Source: Luteimonas granuli | GTDB lineage: Bacteria; Pseudomonadota; Gammaproteobacteria; Xanthomonadales; Xanthomonadaceae | Direction of reading: 5' to 3' | NCBI RefSeq assembly: GCF_007795095.1 | Contig: NZ_CP042218.1 | Location: 1,674,001 to 1,738,000 of the forward strand | Length of the DNA stretch: 64,000 nt | Shown: one piece after another, positions 28,101 to 38,357 of the stretch | Position numbering within the stretch: the first letter of the stretch is position 1 | Layout: each line of letters begins with the position of its first letter | Translations under genes and position numbers: made by a program | Notes under the pieces: model-generated | What the model was told of the DNA's origin: nothing | Databases searched by the model: none | Seen by the model: the letters and a program-made list of their open reading frames with translations, nothing else

Positions 28101-29111
28101 GCCGCCGGTGCCGCTGGCGGCGAGGTCGAAGACCAGCGGCGTACCCGGCTCGCCGGCGCCGGCCAGCAGCGTCGGATCCAGGCCATCGCTCGCGGCGGCG
28201 AAGCTCCAGCGCGGCGCCTCCCGGCCGCCGCGCAGAGCGATGCGGGCGCGCACCCGGGCCGGCGCATGGCCGGACAGCGCCACGTCCAGCGCGTCGAGGT
28301 CGCCGCGCGCCACCAGGCCCAGTCGTGGCCGCGTGGTCCCCGCCGGCGCCGGCAGCAGCGCGGAAGCCGTGAGGTCCATGCGGTAGCCCTCTCCCGGGGC
28401 GTACTCGCCGCGCACGGTGAACAGGCCGCGGTCGCTGTCGACCACAACGTCGTGCAGCTGCAGCAGGCCGCTGCGCGCGTCCATGCCGCCGCGCAGGCGG
28501 GCGATGTCGATCATCGGCTCGCCGCCGCGCAGCACGCGGAAGCCGTCGATCACGATCACGTCGGCCTGCAGGCCCAGCGGCGGCTCGATCCGCGGCAGCA
28601 CCTCGGGCCAGCGGGGCAGCGAGAATGGTTCATCGTCCGCGGGCGGCAGCTCCAGCACCGCTTCTTCGACCTGCAGCGCATCCAGGCGCAGCAGGCGGCC
28701 GAGCAGCGGGCGCAGGTCCGGGTCGATGGTGATGCGCCGGGCGCTGAAACGCAGTGTGTCCGGGGCGGCGCACCGGCCGTAGGGCACCGGCTGGCCGTCG
28801 ACGTCGGGGCAGACCCGCTGCTCGAAGACGAGGTCGTGCAGGGTGAGCGGTCCCGCCGCCGGACCTTCGACATCGCGCCATTCCAGCGTCGTGCCGGCGG
28901 GCAGGCGCGCCACCACCTGCGCGAGCAGGAAATCGCGCCCTCCCAGGGTGGCCAGCAGCCACCACGCGGCCATCAGCAGCAGCGCCATCGCCGCCGCGCC
29001 GCCGATCGCGCTGCGCACCGCCAGCATCCGCATGCGCGCCTGCCGCCGCGCGCGCAGCGCCGCGATCCGCGCCTCGCGCTCTTCCGGCGTGATGTCGGGC
29101 GTGCTGGCCAT
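25191..29111 (-). CDS. tamB: Translocation and assembly module protein TamB
   Basis: 1306 residues. An N-terminal cytoplasmic basic part and a single membrane anchor (about 33-58) lead to a very long periplasmic stretch of beta strands (AsmA/TamB-like, DUF490 at the C-terminus), ending with the conserved KYLLRKGFDVEIESSTVESR region. TamB spans the periplasm and works with TamA in lipid transport and insertion of outer membrane proteins. It follows tamA directly (start 29111, tamA stop 29115). Confidence 0.93.
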   Translation of the reverse strand: MASTPDITPEEREARIAALRARRQARMRMLAVRSAIGGAAAMALLLMAAWWLLATLGGRDFLLAQVVARLPAGTTLEWRDVEGPAAGPLTLHDLVFEQRVCPDVDGQPVPYGRCAAPDTLRFSARRITIDPDLRPLLGRLLRLDALQVEEAVLELPPADDEPFSLPRWPEVLPRIEPPLGLQADVIVIDGFRVLRGGEPMIDIARLRGGMDARSGLLQLHDVVVDSDRGLFTVRGEYAPGEGYRMDLTASALLPAPAGTTRPRLGLVARGDLDALDVALSGHAPARVRARIALRGGREAPRWSFAAASDGLDPTLLAGAGEPGTPLVFDLAASGTGGRATVRGDIARGGYRATIRPSVVVLDGQVLEFDPLVVDLLEGRITVTGRGDFADPAAADVRYALAARGLAWAPATEGAAPDPAATVRADADIGLAGTAARWALVGKATLRRNGDAAEVELRGRGNRGGVGFDRLVARTPGGRLEGSGRVDWSPSLAWTIDAGLAGFDPGYFAPGFDGAIDGRLASTGSTRDDGGLELAVEVGQLGGQLRGRRLAGQARFAMHGAAPGGTAQAGYEGEAALGIGGSRVDARGRVGERFDIQASLAPLRLDDLVPGAAGRLEGRLELSGARDRPDLHTDLDGSGLRHGDYSAGRLRLRGHLPWRGGGGELALDADGVQAGLALETLTLRARGAVEDLRLDAAASGDIGRAALSGSARRGGNGLWRGALEALEIAPSPGAAWRLQSAAILAQGAGARWTLSPACLAADVGGYLCASADWPRQGLSIDGRQLPLALLAPYLPKQETGRPWHLEGDIDLDGRLRPAGRAWQGHLDVASAGGALRTGPRSGRDVMSYAGLTLEAGFDARRISATLGLGFNGSGRIDATLRTGWDAWAPLEGSVAAATSELTWLELFSPDIVSPTGRLDADIRLAGTRAQPTIGGSAALTGFGAEIPALAIAIVDGEARLDARPDGSASISGRLGTGGEGRLAIDGSLDWRTPGAPLLLRVHGDDVLVSDTRDLRAVASPDVELRYAAGRPLQVAGRVLVPSARMDLERLSDGVSASPDVVVLDPVDPEAGPALPMELDLALAMGDDVHLDGFGLEGRLTGELRVVSRAGREMTGHGLLEVAGRYEAYGQELAITRGRMVWSNTPVSDPVLDIRAERRVGEITAGIDVSGRASAPRAQVWTNPASDESEALAYLALGRPLSSLSGRQASDLDAASAALNAGGSLLAGQLGKQIGLDDAGVTQSRALGGSVFGIGKQLSPRLYVGFGVSLLGTGQVLTLKYLLRKGFDVEIESSTVESRGSINYRHER

Positions 29112-29114
29112 GCG

Positions 29115-31022
29115 CTACAGGCTGGTGCCGATGTTGAGGTGCAGGGTGAACGGCGAGTCCGGATCGTTCAGCCCGCGCGCGACGTCGAGGCGCAGCGGGC
29201 CGACCGGGGTCTGCCAGCGCAGGCCGAATCCGACGCCGGTGCGCAGCTCGGCGGAGCCGTCGTGGGCGCTGCCGGCGTCGACGAAGGCGGCCACGCCCCA
29301 GGGGCCGCCGCGGAAGTAGTGTTCGTACTCGGCGCTGGCGGTGATCACGTGCCGAGCGCCGAGCGCGAAGCTGTCCTCGTCCGCGTCGACCACGCGCGGG
29401 CCCACCTCGCGCCATTCGTAGCCGCGGATGCTGCCGTCGCCGCCGGCGTAGAAGCGCAGGCTCGGCGGCATGTCGATCAGGGCGTCGGTCTCCGTGCGGC
29501 CGACCTCGCCGCGCAGGATCAGGCGGTCGCTGTCGCCGATGCCCAGGTACCAGTGCGCGCGCGCGTGCATCTGGATGAAGCCGGCCTCGGAGCCCGCGCC
29601 CTCGATGCCGCTGCGCAGCAGCAGGCTGCCGCTGTAGCCGCCGCGCGGGAACAGCGGGTCGTCGAGGTCGACGTACGTGGCGCGCACCGACGGATAGGTG
29701 AAGGTGGCATAGCGGTATAGCGGCGGCGTCGACGGGTCGTCATCGTCCTCGTATTCGTAGGCCCAGCGCTCGCGCAGCGCGTGCAGCGAGGCCACCAGGT
29801 TGAGGTTGCGGCTGTACTGGCCGCTGCGGCTGGCGACGAACTCGATGCGCCGGGTGTCGATGTAGTCCGTCTGCTCGTCCGCGCCCTGCAGGCTGGCGGT
29901 GTACCAGCCGTCGAGCCAGCGGAACGCGGGGATGCGGTACTGCAGCGTCATGGTCTTGCGGTTGCGGGCGTAGTCCAGCTGCCACAGCGCCTTGTGCCCG
30001 CGGCGGTTGACGTGGCGCCGCTCCTGGCCGAGGCGCACGCCCGGCCCGCTGTCCGTGCCGTAGCTCAGGCCGGCGGTATGGACATCGCGCCTGGCCGGCG
30101 TGAGGGTGACCTCGACCGGGACGCGGCCGTCCACCGCGTCCTCCGGTGCCGGAGCGATGTCGATGCGGCTGAAGTAGTCCAGGCCGGTGAGCGAGGTGCG
30201 CAGGCGGTCGAGACGGCCCTGGTGGTAGTACTGGCCTTCTTCCCAGTACACCAGGCGCTCCAGCAGGCCGGGATCGACCACCTCGTGCGGCGTCTGCACG
30301 AAGCGGGTCGGGCCCATGTCGTAACGCTCACCGCTGGTCCAGACCAGTTCGATGTCGGCGGCGTATCCGGCGCGGGTCACCGCCACCCGGCGCGCGGAGA
30401 AGTCGGCGTCGAAATAGCCGCGCTCGGCCAGGCGGCGGCTGATCCGGGTCTTGCTGGCCTCGTAGTCCGGGTGGTGCAGGATCGAGCCCTGGCGCGGGAT
30501 GAAGTCGTCCAGCTCCTGGCGGAGATACGGGTCATCGTGGCCCTCGCCGATGATGGCGATGTCGGCGCGGCGCACGCGCACCGGGTCGCCCGGCTCCACG
30601 GTGACCACGACCGACAGCGGCGCCTGCCCGTCGCGCGCGTCGCCCGCGTCGCCGGTCCCGCGCACGCTGGCGACCGTGGCCGCGGCGCTCTCGCGGGAGG
30701 CGTCCCCGTCGTCGGCCGCGGTGTCCAGCACCACCCTGCGCTCGCCGTTGCGCACGCGCTCGACCACGATCCGCGGCGAGTAGTAGCCGAAGGGTTCCAG
30801 CGCCTCGCGGGTCTCGTCGCCGGCGGCATGCAGCATGTAGGCCAGGCGTCGCCAGGACAGTTCGGTGCCGATGGCATCCACCAGCGACAGCGAGGTGCGG
30901 ACGTTTTCCTCCATCTCCTCGTCGAGTCCGCGGATCTCCACCGAGGTGACGCTGGCCGCGTGGGCGCCGCCGATCGCGGCGAACAGGAACAGGGCTGCGG
31001 CGGCGCGGGGGAACGACGGCAT
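29115..31022 (-). CDS. tamA: Outer-membrane assembly protein TamA (BamA/Omp85 family)
   Basis: 635 residues. Signal peptide ends near GGAHA-AS. POTRA domains occupy about 24-250, and a 16-strand Omp85 barrel follows, with the family motif region SIRGYEWREVGPR and a final strand ending in Leu. It pairs with TamB encoded immediately downstream. A -10-like TATGCT lies six bases before the ATG with no ribosome site, so the message may be leaderless. Confidence 0.93.
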   Translation of the reverse strand: MPSFPRAAAALFLFAAIGGAHAASVTSVEIRGLDEEMEENVRTSLSLVDAIGTELSWRRLAYMLHAAGDETREALEPFGYYSPRIVVERVRNGERRVVLDTAADDGDASRESAAATVASVRGTGDAGDARDGQAPLSVVVTVEPGDPVRVRRADIAIIGEGHDDPYLRQELDDFIPRQGSILHHPDYEASKTRISRRLAERGYFDADFSARRVAVTRAGYAADIELVWTSGERYDMGPTRFVQTPHEVVDPGLLERLVYWEEGQYYHQGRLDRLRTSLTGLDYFSRIDIAPAPEDAVDGRVPVEVTLTPARRDVHTAGLSYGTDSGPGVRLGQERRHVNRRGHKALWQLDYARNRKTMTLQYRIPAFRWLDGWYTASLQGADEQTDYIDTRRIEFVASRSGQYSRNLNLVASLHALRERWAYEYEDDDDPSTPPLYRYATFTYPSVRATYVDLDDPLFPRGGYSGSLLLRSGIEGAGSEAGFIQMHARAHWYLGIGDSDRLILRGEVGRTETDALIDMPPSLRFYAGGDGSIRGYEWREVGPRVVDADEDSFALGARHVITASAEYEHYFRGGPWGVAAFVDAGSAHDGSAELRTGVGFGLRWQTPVGPLRLDVARGLNDPDSPFTLHLNIGTSL

Positions 31023-31028
31023 CGCGTG

Positions 31029-31034
31029 AGCATA
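31029..31034 (-). promoter_or_regulatory. -10 box TATGCT of tamA, leaderless spacing
   Basis: On the minus strand TATGCT is followed by six bases (CACGCG) and then the tamA ATG. The spacing would put the transcription start at the A of the ATG. There is no Shine-Dalgarno sequence before this start. Confidence 0.45.
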
Positions 31035-31103
31035 CCGGGCGGCGTCGGCGCGCGATCGACGCCGTTGCCGGGCGCGCGGTGCCCGCGCGACCCGGCCCCG
31101 CGT

Positions 31104-33310
31104 TCAGGCGGAGAGCTGGCCGAGTTCGGCCACGCTCCCCAGCCGGCGCGCCAGACGCTGCAGCAGGGCCAGGCGGTTGCGGCGCAGCGCCGGGTCATCG
31201 ACGTTGACCATCACCGCGTCGAAGAAGGCGTCGACTTCGGGTCGCAGCCGCGCCAGTCGCGCCAGCGCCGCGACGTAGTCGCCGCCCTCCAGCGCAGGGC
31301 CGGCGTCGGCCCAGGCCGCGTCCATCGCGGCCGACAGCGCCTGCTCGGCCGGCTCGGCCAGCAGGGCCGGATCGACCGCCTCCGGCACGGCACCTTCGAC
31401 CTTGCGCAGGATGTTGCGGATGCGCTTGTCGGCGGCGGCGAGGGCCTCGGCCTCGGGCAGCTTCGCGAAGCTGGCGATGGCGTCGACGCGGCGGTCGAAG
31501 TCGAGCAGCGAAGCGGGGCGCAGCGCGGCCACGGCGTTGAACTGCTGGACGGGCACGCCGCGGTCGCCGTAGTAGCCGCGCAGGCGATCGAGGATGAAGT
31601 CGTAGAGTTCACCGACCGGGTTGTTCCGCGTCAGGTCCAGCGCCGGGTCCGCAAGCGCCGTACCACGCGCTGGATCGCTGGACGTGGGGTGGAGGCCTTC
31701 GATCGCATCCGATACGGACCGCTGGAATTCGACGACGTTCGGGTCCAGAGCCGGCAACGCGATGATTGCGGCCGCCAGCACCGCCGGAAGATCGAGCTCC
31801 ATCTCGCCCTCGATCATCGTCCGCGCCAGCCCCAGCGCCGCGCGCCGCAGTGCGAATGGATCCTTGTTGCCGGTGGGCTTCAGGCCTGCGGCGAAGCCGC
31901 CGGCCAGGGTGTCGATGCGCTCGGCCACGGCCAGCACCCGGCCCAGCGGCGAGGGCGCGATGGCGTCGCCGGCGCCGCGCGGTTGCCAGGCCTCGTCGAG
32001 GGCCACCGCCAGCGCTTCGCGGTCGCCCTGGGCGAGGTCGGCCAGCGCCGGATCCTGCATCGCGTAGTGGCGCCCGGCGACACCCTGCAGCTCCGGGAAC
32101 TCGTTGACCATGCGCGACTGCAGGTCGGCCTTGGCCAGCCGCGCCGCACGCTCCGCAAGCGCCGGATCGACGCCGGCGGCGGGCGCCAGCGACCCGGCGA
32201 GCGTCGCCACGCGCGCGGACTTGTCGGCCACGCTGCCGAGCTTCGCCTGGTAGGTCACCGTGGCCAGGCCTTCGTTCATCGCCGTCAGGCCCTGCCTCAT
32301 GTCCTCGAGGAAGAAGAACCTGGCGTCGGCGAAGCGCGGCCGGATCACCCGCTCGTAGCCCTTGCGCACCTCCGCCGCGTCGCGGGACTCGATGTTGGCC
32401 ACGCCGATGAAGCGCTCGGTCAGGCGGCCATCGGCGTCGAGCACCGGGAAGAACTTCTGGTTGGTCTCCATCGTCGCCACCAGCGCTTCCTGCGGTACCG
32501 CGAGGAACTCCGGCTCGAACGAGCAGGCGACGGCCGACGGCCATTCCACCAGGCACTCCACCTGGGCGAGGTTGCCGGGGTCGATGCGCGCCACGCCGCC
32601 GCCCGCGGCGGCCGCGGCCTGCACGCCGGCGACGATCGCGTCCCGGCGCTCGTCGGGATCCACCAGTACCCTGGCCCCCCGCAGCGCGTCGACGTAGTCG
32701 TCGGGAGCGTTGATCCACACCGGCTTGTCGTGCATGAAGCGATGGCCGCGGCTCATGCGGTCGGCGGCGACGCCGAATGCCGTGGCGGGCACGACGTCAC
32801 TGCCCAGCAGCACGACCAGCCAGTGCACCGGCCGTGCGAAGGCGTGCGCATGCGCACCCCAGCGCATCGGCTTCGGCACCGGGATGGCGGCGATCGCATC
32901 GTCGAGCACCGCCTGGAGCAGGTCGCGGGTGGCGGCGCCCGGCGTGACCGAGCGGTGCACGAAGCGCTCGCCCTTCTGGTCGCTGGTGCGCTCGAGCGCG
33001 GTCCACTCCACGCCGGCCTTCTGCGCGAAGCCCTGAAGTGCGCGCGTGGGCCGGCCTTCGGCGTCCAGGGCGATGTTGAGGTAGGGGCCGAGGACCTCCG
33101 AAGACTGCTCGGGCTGGGTCGTGGCCACGTCCTGGAGCAGCACCGCAAGGCGCCGCGGCGCGTACAGCGGCCGGGCGCCCTCGGCGAACGCCACGCCGCG
33201 CCGCGACAGCGCCTCGCGCACGCCGTCGAGGAAGGCGCGGGCCAGGCCGGGCAGCGCGTCGACCGGCAGCTCGTCGGTGCCGAGCTCGATCAGGAGGGGG
33301 GCGGTGTCGG

Positions 33311-33314
<4 letters not shown>
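31104..33314 (-). CDS. glyS: Glycine--tRNA ligase beta subunit
   Basis: 736 residues. The beta subunit of the bacterial alpha2-beta2 glycyl-tRNA synthetase, with the conserved start [11 protein letters not shown], the central region [15 protein letters not shown] and C-terminal anticodon-binding helices. The GTG at 33314 overlaps the glyQ stop (GTGA), so translation is coupled. An upstream in-frame extension runs inside glyQ and is not part of the gene. Together with glyQ it charges tRNA-Gly. Confidence 0.95.
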
Positions 33315-34282
<968 letters not shown>

Positions 34283-34326
34283 GCGTGCTCCGGCCGGCGG
34301 AAGGGCGCGACGAATGTGGGCGCGCT

Positions 34327-34332
34327 AGTATA
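34327..34332 (-). promoter_or_regulatory. Possible -10 box TATACT for glyQ-glyS
   Basis: On the minus strand TATACT (5 of 6 consensus bases) lies 45 bases before the glyQ ATG within the divergent gap. No good -35 is present at 17 bases, so activity is tentative. Confidence 0.3.
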
Positions 34333-34385
34333 CCGGGGCCCCTCCGCGCGACCGCGCGGCAGCGTGACTTCCTACGGTGTCGTGC

Positions 34386-35114
34386 ATGCTCAGAAATTCG
34401 CGTCCGTTCCTGGTCGTGGAGACCGGGACTCCGGTTCCCTCGATGCGTCGCCACGGGCGTTTCCCGCACTGGATCCGCACCGCCGCCGGCCTGTTCCGCG
34501 GCGAGGTCGACGTGGTCGACGTGCAGTCCGGCGAGGAGCCGCCGGCGCACCAGGGCTACGCCGGGATCCTGGTCACCGGTTCGGGTGCCATGGTCAGCGA
34601 CCGCGAACCCTGGAGCGAGCGCACCGCCGACTGGTTGCGCGATGCCGCCCACGATGGCGCGCACGTCCTGGGCATCTGCTACGGCCACCAGCTGCTGGCG
34701 CACGCGCTGGGCGGCGAGGTCGCCGACAACCCGCGCGGCATCGAGATGGGCACCATCGGCCTCGACCTGCATCCGCATGCGGCCGACGATCCGCTGTTCA
34801 CCGGCCTGCCCGCGCGCATCCTGGCCCAGGCCACGCATGTCCAGAGCGTGCTGCGCCCGCCCGAGGGCGCGGTCGTGCTCGCCGCCTCGTCGCTGGACGA
34901 CTGCCATGCCTTCCGCTGGGGCGGGTCGGCCTGGGGCCTGCAGTTCCACCCCGAGTTCAGCGCCGGCCACATGCGCGGCTACGTCGCCGCGCGCGAACAC
35001 CGGCTGGCCGAAGGCGGCCGCGATCCGGCGGCGATCCACGCCGCCGTGCGCGCGGCCCCGGATGCGCGCCGCGTGCTGCGCCGCTTCGTGCGTCGGGCAC
35101 GCCGGCACGCCTGA
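34386..35114 (+). CDS. Class I glutamine amidotransferase (GATase1) protein
   Basis: 242 residues. Glutaminase triad visible: nucleophile Cys in GICYGHQLLA, and His-Glu in FHPEFSA near the C-terminus. This is a stand-alone amidotransferase of the GuaA-like type (YfeJ-like), substrate not known. Start at the ATG 34386; a GTG at 34377 would add three residues. Diverges from glyQ. Confidence 0.88.
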   Translation: MLRNSRPFLVVETGTPVPSMRRHGRFPHWIRTAAGLFRGEVDVVDVQSGEEPPAHQGYAGILVTGSGAMVSDREPWSERTADWLRDAAHDGAHVLGICYGHQLLAHALGGEVADNPRGIEMGTIGLDLHPHAADDPLFTGLPARILAQATHVQSVLRPPEGAVVLAASSLDDCHAFRWGGSAWGLQFHPEFSAGHMRGYVAAREHRLAEGGRDPAAIHAAVRAAPDARRVLRRFVRRARRHA

Positions 35115-35173
35115 AACCATCGGTTAGGATGGCCGCCGGGTGGCGCGGCCACGCACGAACGAAGGGGAAACGG

Positions 35174-36088
35174 ATGGGCATGCGCAGCTTGGGTCCGGCG
35201 GCCGGCTGGAAGTGGCTGATGTTCGGCATCAACCTCGGCCGCGGGAATCCGCGGGCGATCTTCGGCGGCGCAGCGCTCCTGGTGCTGGCGGTGCTGGCGC
35301 TGGCGATCGTGCTCAGCATCGCGCTCGGCGCGATCCAGGCCTCGGCCGGAGGCGGTGGCGACCTGTGGCTGAGCCTGGTGATCACCGTGCCGCTGATGGT
35401 GGCGATGGGCGGCATGATGGTCGGCTATCTGCGCGTCATCGATGCCGTCGAGCACGGCCGCCCGGCCACCGCCGGCGCGGTCTTCGCCGGCTTCCGCGAC
35501 CGCGGCGCGTGGCTCAACGCGAGCGGCCTGCTGCTGATGCTGGCCGTGATCCAGAACCTCGCCATCTACGGCCTGGTCACCTGGCTGGCCCCGGACGTGG
35601 TGTCCTGGTACATGGAGAACCTCGCCGCGGCCGGCGCCGAGGTGCCGGCGGAGACCATGGAGCTGCCCACCGGCTTCGGCCGCGCCATGGCGGTGGCCAG
35701 CGTGATCGGCCTCCTGGTGTTTGCGGTCCAGGCGATCGGCCTGGGACAGGTCGCGCTGCGCGGCCGCGGCGCCCTGGGCGCGCTGGGTGACGGCGCGCAG
35801 GGCGCACTTCGCAACATGCTGCCGCTGGTCGTCCTGTTGTTCCTCGCCCTCGCGGTCCTCCTGGTCTTCAGCCTGGTGGCGGCGGTGATCGCGCTCCTGT
35901 TCGCGGCCATCGCCGGCGCTGCGGGCGCGGCCGGCGCGGTGCTGGCGGCCGTGGTCGGCATCCCCCTGTACCTGCTGGCGATGCTGGCGGTGTTCGTGGT
36001 GATGATGGGCGTGATGTACGCCGTCTGGCGCGATGTCGCCGGGGACGGCGGCGCGCCTGCCGCGGAAGACCACACCGTCGCGGCCTGA
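35174..36088 (+). CDS. BPSS1780-like polytopic inner membrane protein
   Basis: 304 residues with about six hydrophobic helices; the core motif region GWKWLMFGINLGRGNPRAIF at the N-terminus matches the BPSS1780 family of membrane proteins of unknown function. The start ATG 35174 has a ribosome site (AAGGGGAAA). It converges with the RDD gene (eight bases between the stops). A possible -10 TAGGAT lies at 35125-35130. Confidence 0.72.
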   Translation: MGMRSLGPAAGWKWLMFGINLGRGNPRAIFGGAALLVLAVLALAIVLSIALGAIQASAGGGGDLWLSLVITVPLMVAMGGMMVGYLRVIDAVEHGRPATAGAVFAGFRDRGAWLNASGLLLMLAVIQNLAIYGLVTWLAPDVVSWYMENLAAAGAEVPAETMELPTGFGRAMAVASVIGLLVFAVQAIGLGQVALRGRGALGALGDGAQGALRNMLPLVVLLFLALAVLLVFSLVAAVIALLFAAIAGAAGAAGAVLAAVVGIPLYLLAMLAVFVVMMGVMYAVWRDVAGDGGAPAAEDHTVAA

Positions 36089-36095
36089 GGCCGCC

Positions 36096-36821
36096 TCAGG
36101 GCCCGCCGTAGGGACCGCGCCCCGCGAGGGCAGCATCGAGCGCGTCGATCACGGCGCGTTCGAATCCGGCCAGCAGCCAGGCATTGGCGGCCAGAGCGGC
36201 CGCCGCCCACAGCAGCAGCCAGCACACGGCCCAGAAGGGCATGCGCGACGGAGTGCCCTCGGCAAGGCGCACGCGCGTGCCGCTGAGGCGATCATGCAGC
36301 GCCGCGTGCAGGGGCGGGAGCGCCGCCATCAGGTGGCCGAGGTTGAGCGTCAGCCAGGACAGGGTGCCGGCCACGAAGCGCAGCACGACGGCGCCGGTGG
36401 TGGCGCGTCCACCGTCGGCGGCGACCACGCGCAGGCCCAGCGCCCGCTTGCCCGGGGTGGCCTGCCAGCGCGAGCGCTCGAAGCCGACGCACCAGGCCAG
36501 GAACAGCGGCACGAATGCCAGCAGGGCCGGAAGCAGCATGGCCACCACGGCCGCGCGGATCCCGGACGCGGCGGCGTGCAGCGCCGGATCGCGCATCCAG
36601 CCCAGGGCGATCGCCAGCGGTGCGCGGCCGGCGTCGAGGGCCTCGAGCGCGTCCATCATCCGCCAGGCCAGTGCGTGCACCAGGGTGGCCCCGGCGGTGT
36701 CGAACGCCTCGGCGGCGTCGCGCAGCGCCGCCTGGCACAGGACGAACGCCGGCAGCGCCACCGCACACGCGTCGAGGCTCCACGCGGCGCTGCGCCGCCA
36801 GAAGCCGGCGGGGCGCATCAC
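36096..36821 (-). CDS. RDD-family membrane protein
   Basis: 241 residues. The RDD motif is present in its usual form (RSAAWSLDACAVAL for the first part, and WQATPGKRALGLRVV for the second), with hydrophobic helices between. RDD proteins are inner membrane proteins of mostly unknown function, some linked to ion transport. Its start overlaps the tatC stop (ATGA, 36818-36821), so it is probably the last gene of the tatABC operon. Confidence 0.85.
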   Translation of the reverse strand: MMRPAGFWRRSAAWSLDACAVALPAFVLCQAALRDAAEAFDTAGATLVHALAWRMMDALEALDAGRAPLAIALGWMRDPALHAAASGIRAAVVAMLLPALLAFVPLFLAWCVGFERSRWQATPGKRALGLRVVAADGGRATTGAVVLRFVAGTLSWLTLNLGHLMAALPPLHAALHDRLSGTRVRLAEGTPSRMPFWAVCWLLLWAAAALAANAWLLAGFERAVIDALDAALAGRGPYGGP

Positions 36822-37570
36822 TCCGTCCCGTTCTCACCCGCGGCGGTCCCGCGCGGCGCAAGCATGCGCGCGGCGACGATCCCCGCCTCGTACAGCAGGC
36901 ACATCGGGACCGCCAGCATCAGCTGCGAGATGACGTCGGGCGGAGTGATGACGGCGGCCAGGATGAAGATGCCGACGATCGCGTAGCCGCGCCCTTCCTT
37001 CAGCTGCGCCGGCGTCACCCAGCCCAGCAGCACCAGGATCACCAGCGCCACCGGGAGTTCGAAGCTCAGGCCGAAGGCGAGGAAGATCACCAGCACGAAG
37101 TCGAGGTAGGCGTTGATGTCGGTCATCATCGCCACGCCCTCGGGCGTGACCATGGTGAGAAAGCCGAACACCGAGGGCAGCACCACGTAGAAGGCGAACG
37201 CGCAGCCGGTGTAGAACAACAGCAGCGAGCTCGCCAGCAGCGGCAGCGCCAGGTTCTTCTCACGCTTGTACAGCCCCGGTGCCACGAAGGCCCAGGCCTG
37301 GTAAAGCAGCCACGGCATGCTGGTCACCATCGCGGCGAAGAACGCCAGCTTCAGCGGCGCGAAGAACGGCGAGGCGACCTCGACCGCGATCAGGTGCGCG
37401 CCCTCCGGAAGCTTGGCCACCAGCGGCGCCGACAGCCAGGCATAGAGCTTGTTGGCGAAGGGCAGCAGCGCCAGCAGCACCACGCCCAGGCCGGCCAGGC
37501 CGCGCATGATGCGGCTGCGCAGCTCCAGCAGGTGGTCGAAGATGTGGCCCTCGCCGTCAGCGCCGGTCAT
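36818..37570 (-). CDS. tatC: Sec-independent translocase subunit TatC
   Basis: 250 residues. Starts with the conserved HIFDHLLELRSRI followed by six membrane helices, with the family motifs FFAAMVTSMPWLLYQAWAF and YIVPLL-type loops. It is the receptor for twin-arginine signal peptides, with TatA and TatB encoded just upstream. The ATG at 37570 overlaps the tatB end by 14 bases; an ATG at 37615 would add a Pro-rich tail inside tatB. Confidence 0.95.
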   Translation of the reverse strand: MTGADGEGHIFDHLLELRSRIMRGLAGLGVVLLALLPFANKLYAWLSAPLVAKLPEGAHLIAVEVASPFFAPLKLAFFAAMVTSMPWLLYQAWAFVAPGLYKREKNLALPLLASSLLLFYTGCAFAFYVVLPSVFGFLTMVTPEGVAMMTDINAYLDFVLVIFLAFGLSFELPVALVILVLLGWVTPAQLKEGRGYAIVGIFILAAVITPPDVISQLMLAVPMCLLYEAGIVAARMLAPRGTAAGENGTE

Positions 37571-38036
37571 CGGCGTCTCCGGACGGGATGGGCGGGGTGG
37601 AGGGGGCGGTTCCATCCGCGGAAACGTCCGGGCGGGGCGGCACGGTGGCGTTTCCCGGAGCTTCCGGCGCGGCCGGATCCGCCGCGGATGTCGCGCTGCC
37701 GTCGCCCGTCACGCCCTCGAACCGGTCGCCGAGTTCCTTCACTTCCCGACGCGCATGCGCACCGGCGTCGCGCACGCCCGTCTCGACCCGGCCGGCGGCC
37801 TCGCGCACCTCACGGTCGAGGTCGGTGGCCGCGGTGCGCACGGCATCCAGGTTCTGCTTGAGCTCCTCGGCGGCCATCTCGCGCTCGAGCTCGGACTTCA
37901 CCGAGTACCACTGCGCGCGCGCGCGGCGCACCCACAGCCCGGCGAAGCGCGCGGCCTTGGGCAGGCGCTCGGGACCGAGCACCACCAGCGCCACCAGCCC
38001 GATCATCAGCAGTTCGCTGAAGGCGAGGTCGAACAT
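37557..38036 (-). CDS. tatB: Sec-independent translocase subunit TatB
   Basis: 159 residues. One N-terminal membrane helix (MFDLAFSELLMIGLVALVVL) with the Glu and GPERLP features of TatB, an amphipathic helix and a long acidic, Pro-rich tail. Recognises twin-arginine substrates with TatC. Lies 24 bases after tatA and overlaps tatC. Confidence 0.94.
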   Translation of the reverse strand: MFDLAFSELLMIGLVALVVLGPERLPKAARFAGLWVRRARAQWYSVKSELEREMAAEELKQNLDAVRTAATDLDREVREAAGRVETGVRDAGAHARREVKELGDRFEGVTGDGSATSAADPAAPEAPGNATVPPRPDVSADGTAPSTPPIPSGDADDRR

Positions 38037-38060
38037 GTCCCAGTGCCGGGTGCGGCGCGG

Positions 38061-38285
38061 TCAGCGCTGCACGCTGTCGTCTTCGCGTTCGGTCTTGCGC
38101 TCGCCTTCGCGCGACTGGTCGCCGAGCTGGCCGGCCGGCTTGTCGTCGTCGTCGGCCATGCCCTTCTTGAAGCCCTTGACCGCCTCGCCCAGGTCGCGGC
38201 CGGCGCCGCGCAGGCGCTTGGTGCCGAAGATCAGCAGCACGACCACCAGGACGATGATCCAATGCCAGATGCTGAAGCTGCCCAT
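38061..38285 (-). CDS. tatA: Sec-independent translocase subunit TatA
   Basis: 74 residues. A short N-terminal membrane helix ([15 protein letters not shown]), the conserved FG hinge and [19 protein letters not shown] amphipathic helix, then an acidic and basic tail. It forms the pore-like assembly of the Tat system with TatB and TatC encoded next. Confidence 0.95.
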   Translation of the reverse strand: MGSFSIWHWIIVLVVVLLIFGTKRLRGAGRDLGEAVKGFKKGMADDDDKPAGQLGDQSREGERKTEREDDSVQR

Positions 38286-38357
38286 ACTGCGTTACCTGGA
38301 TGTGTTCGGGCGCTCAGGATACCAATTCGCCCGTGGCTGCCGACGCTGCCGCCGGCC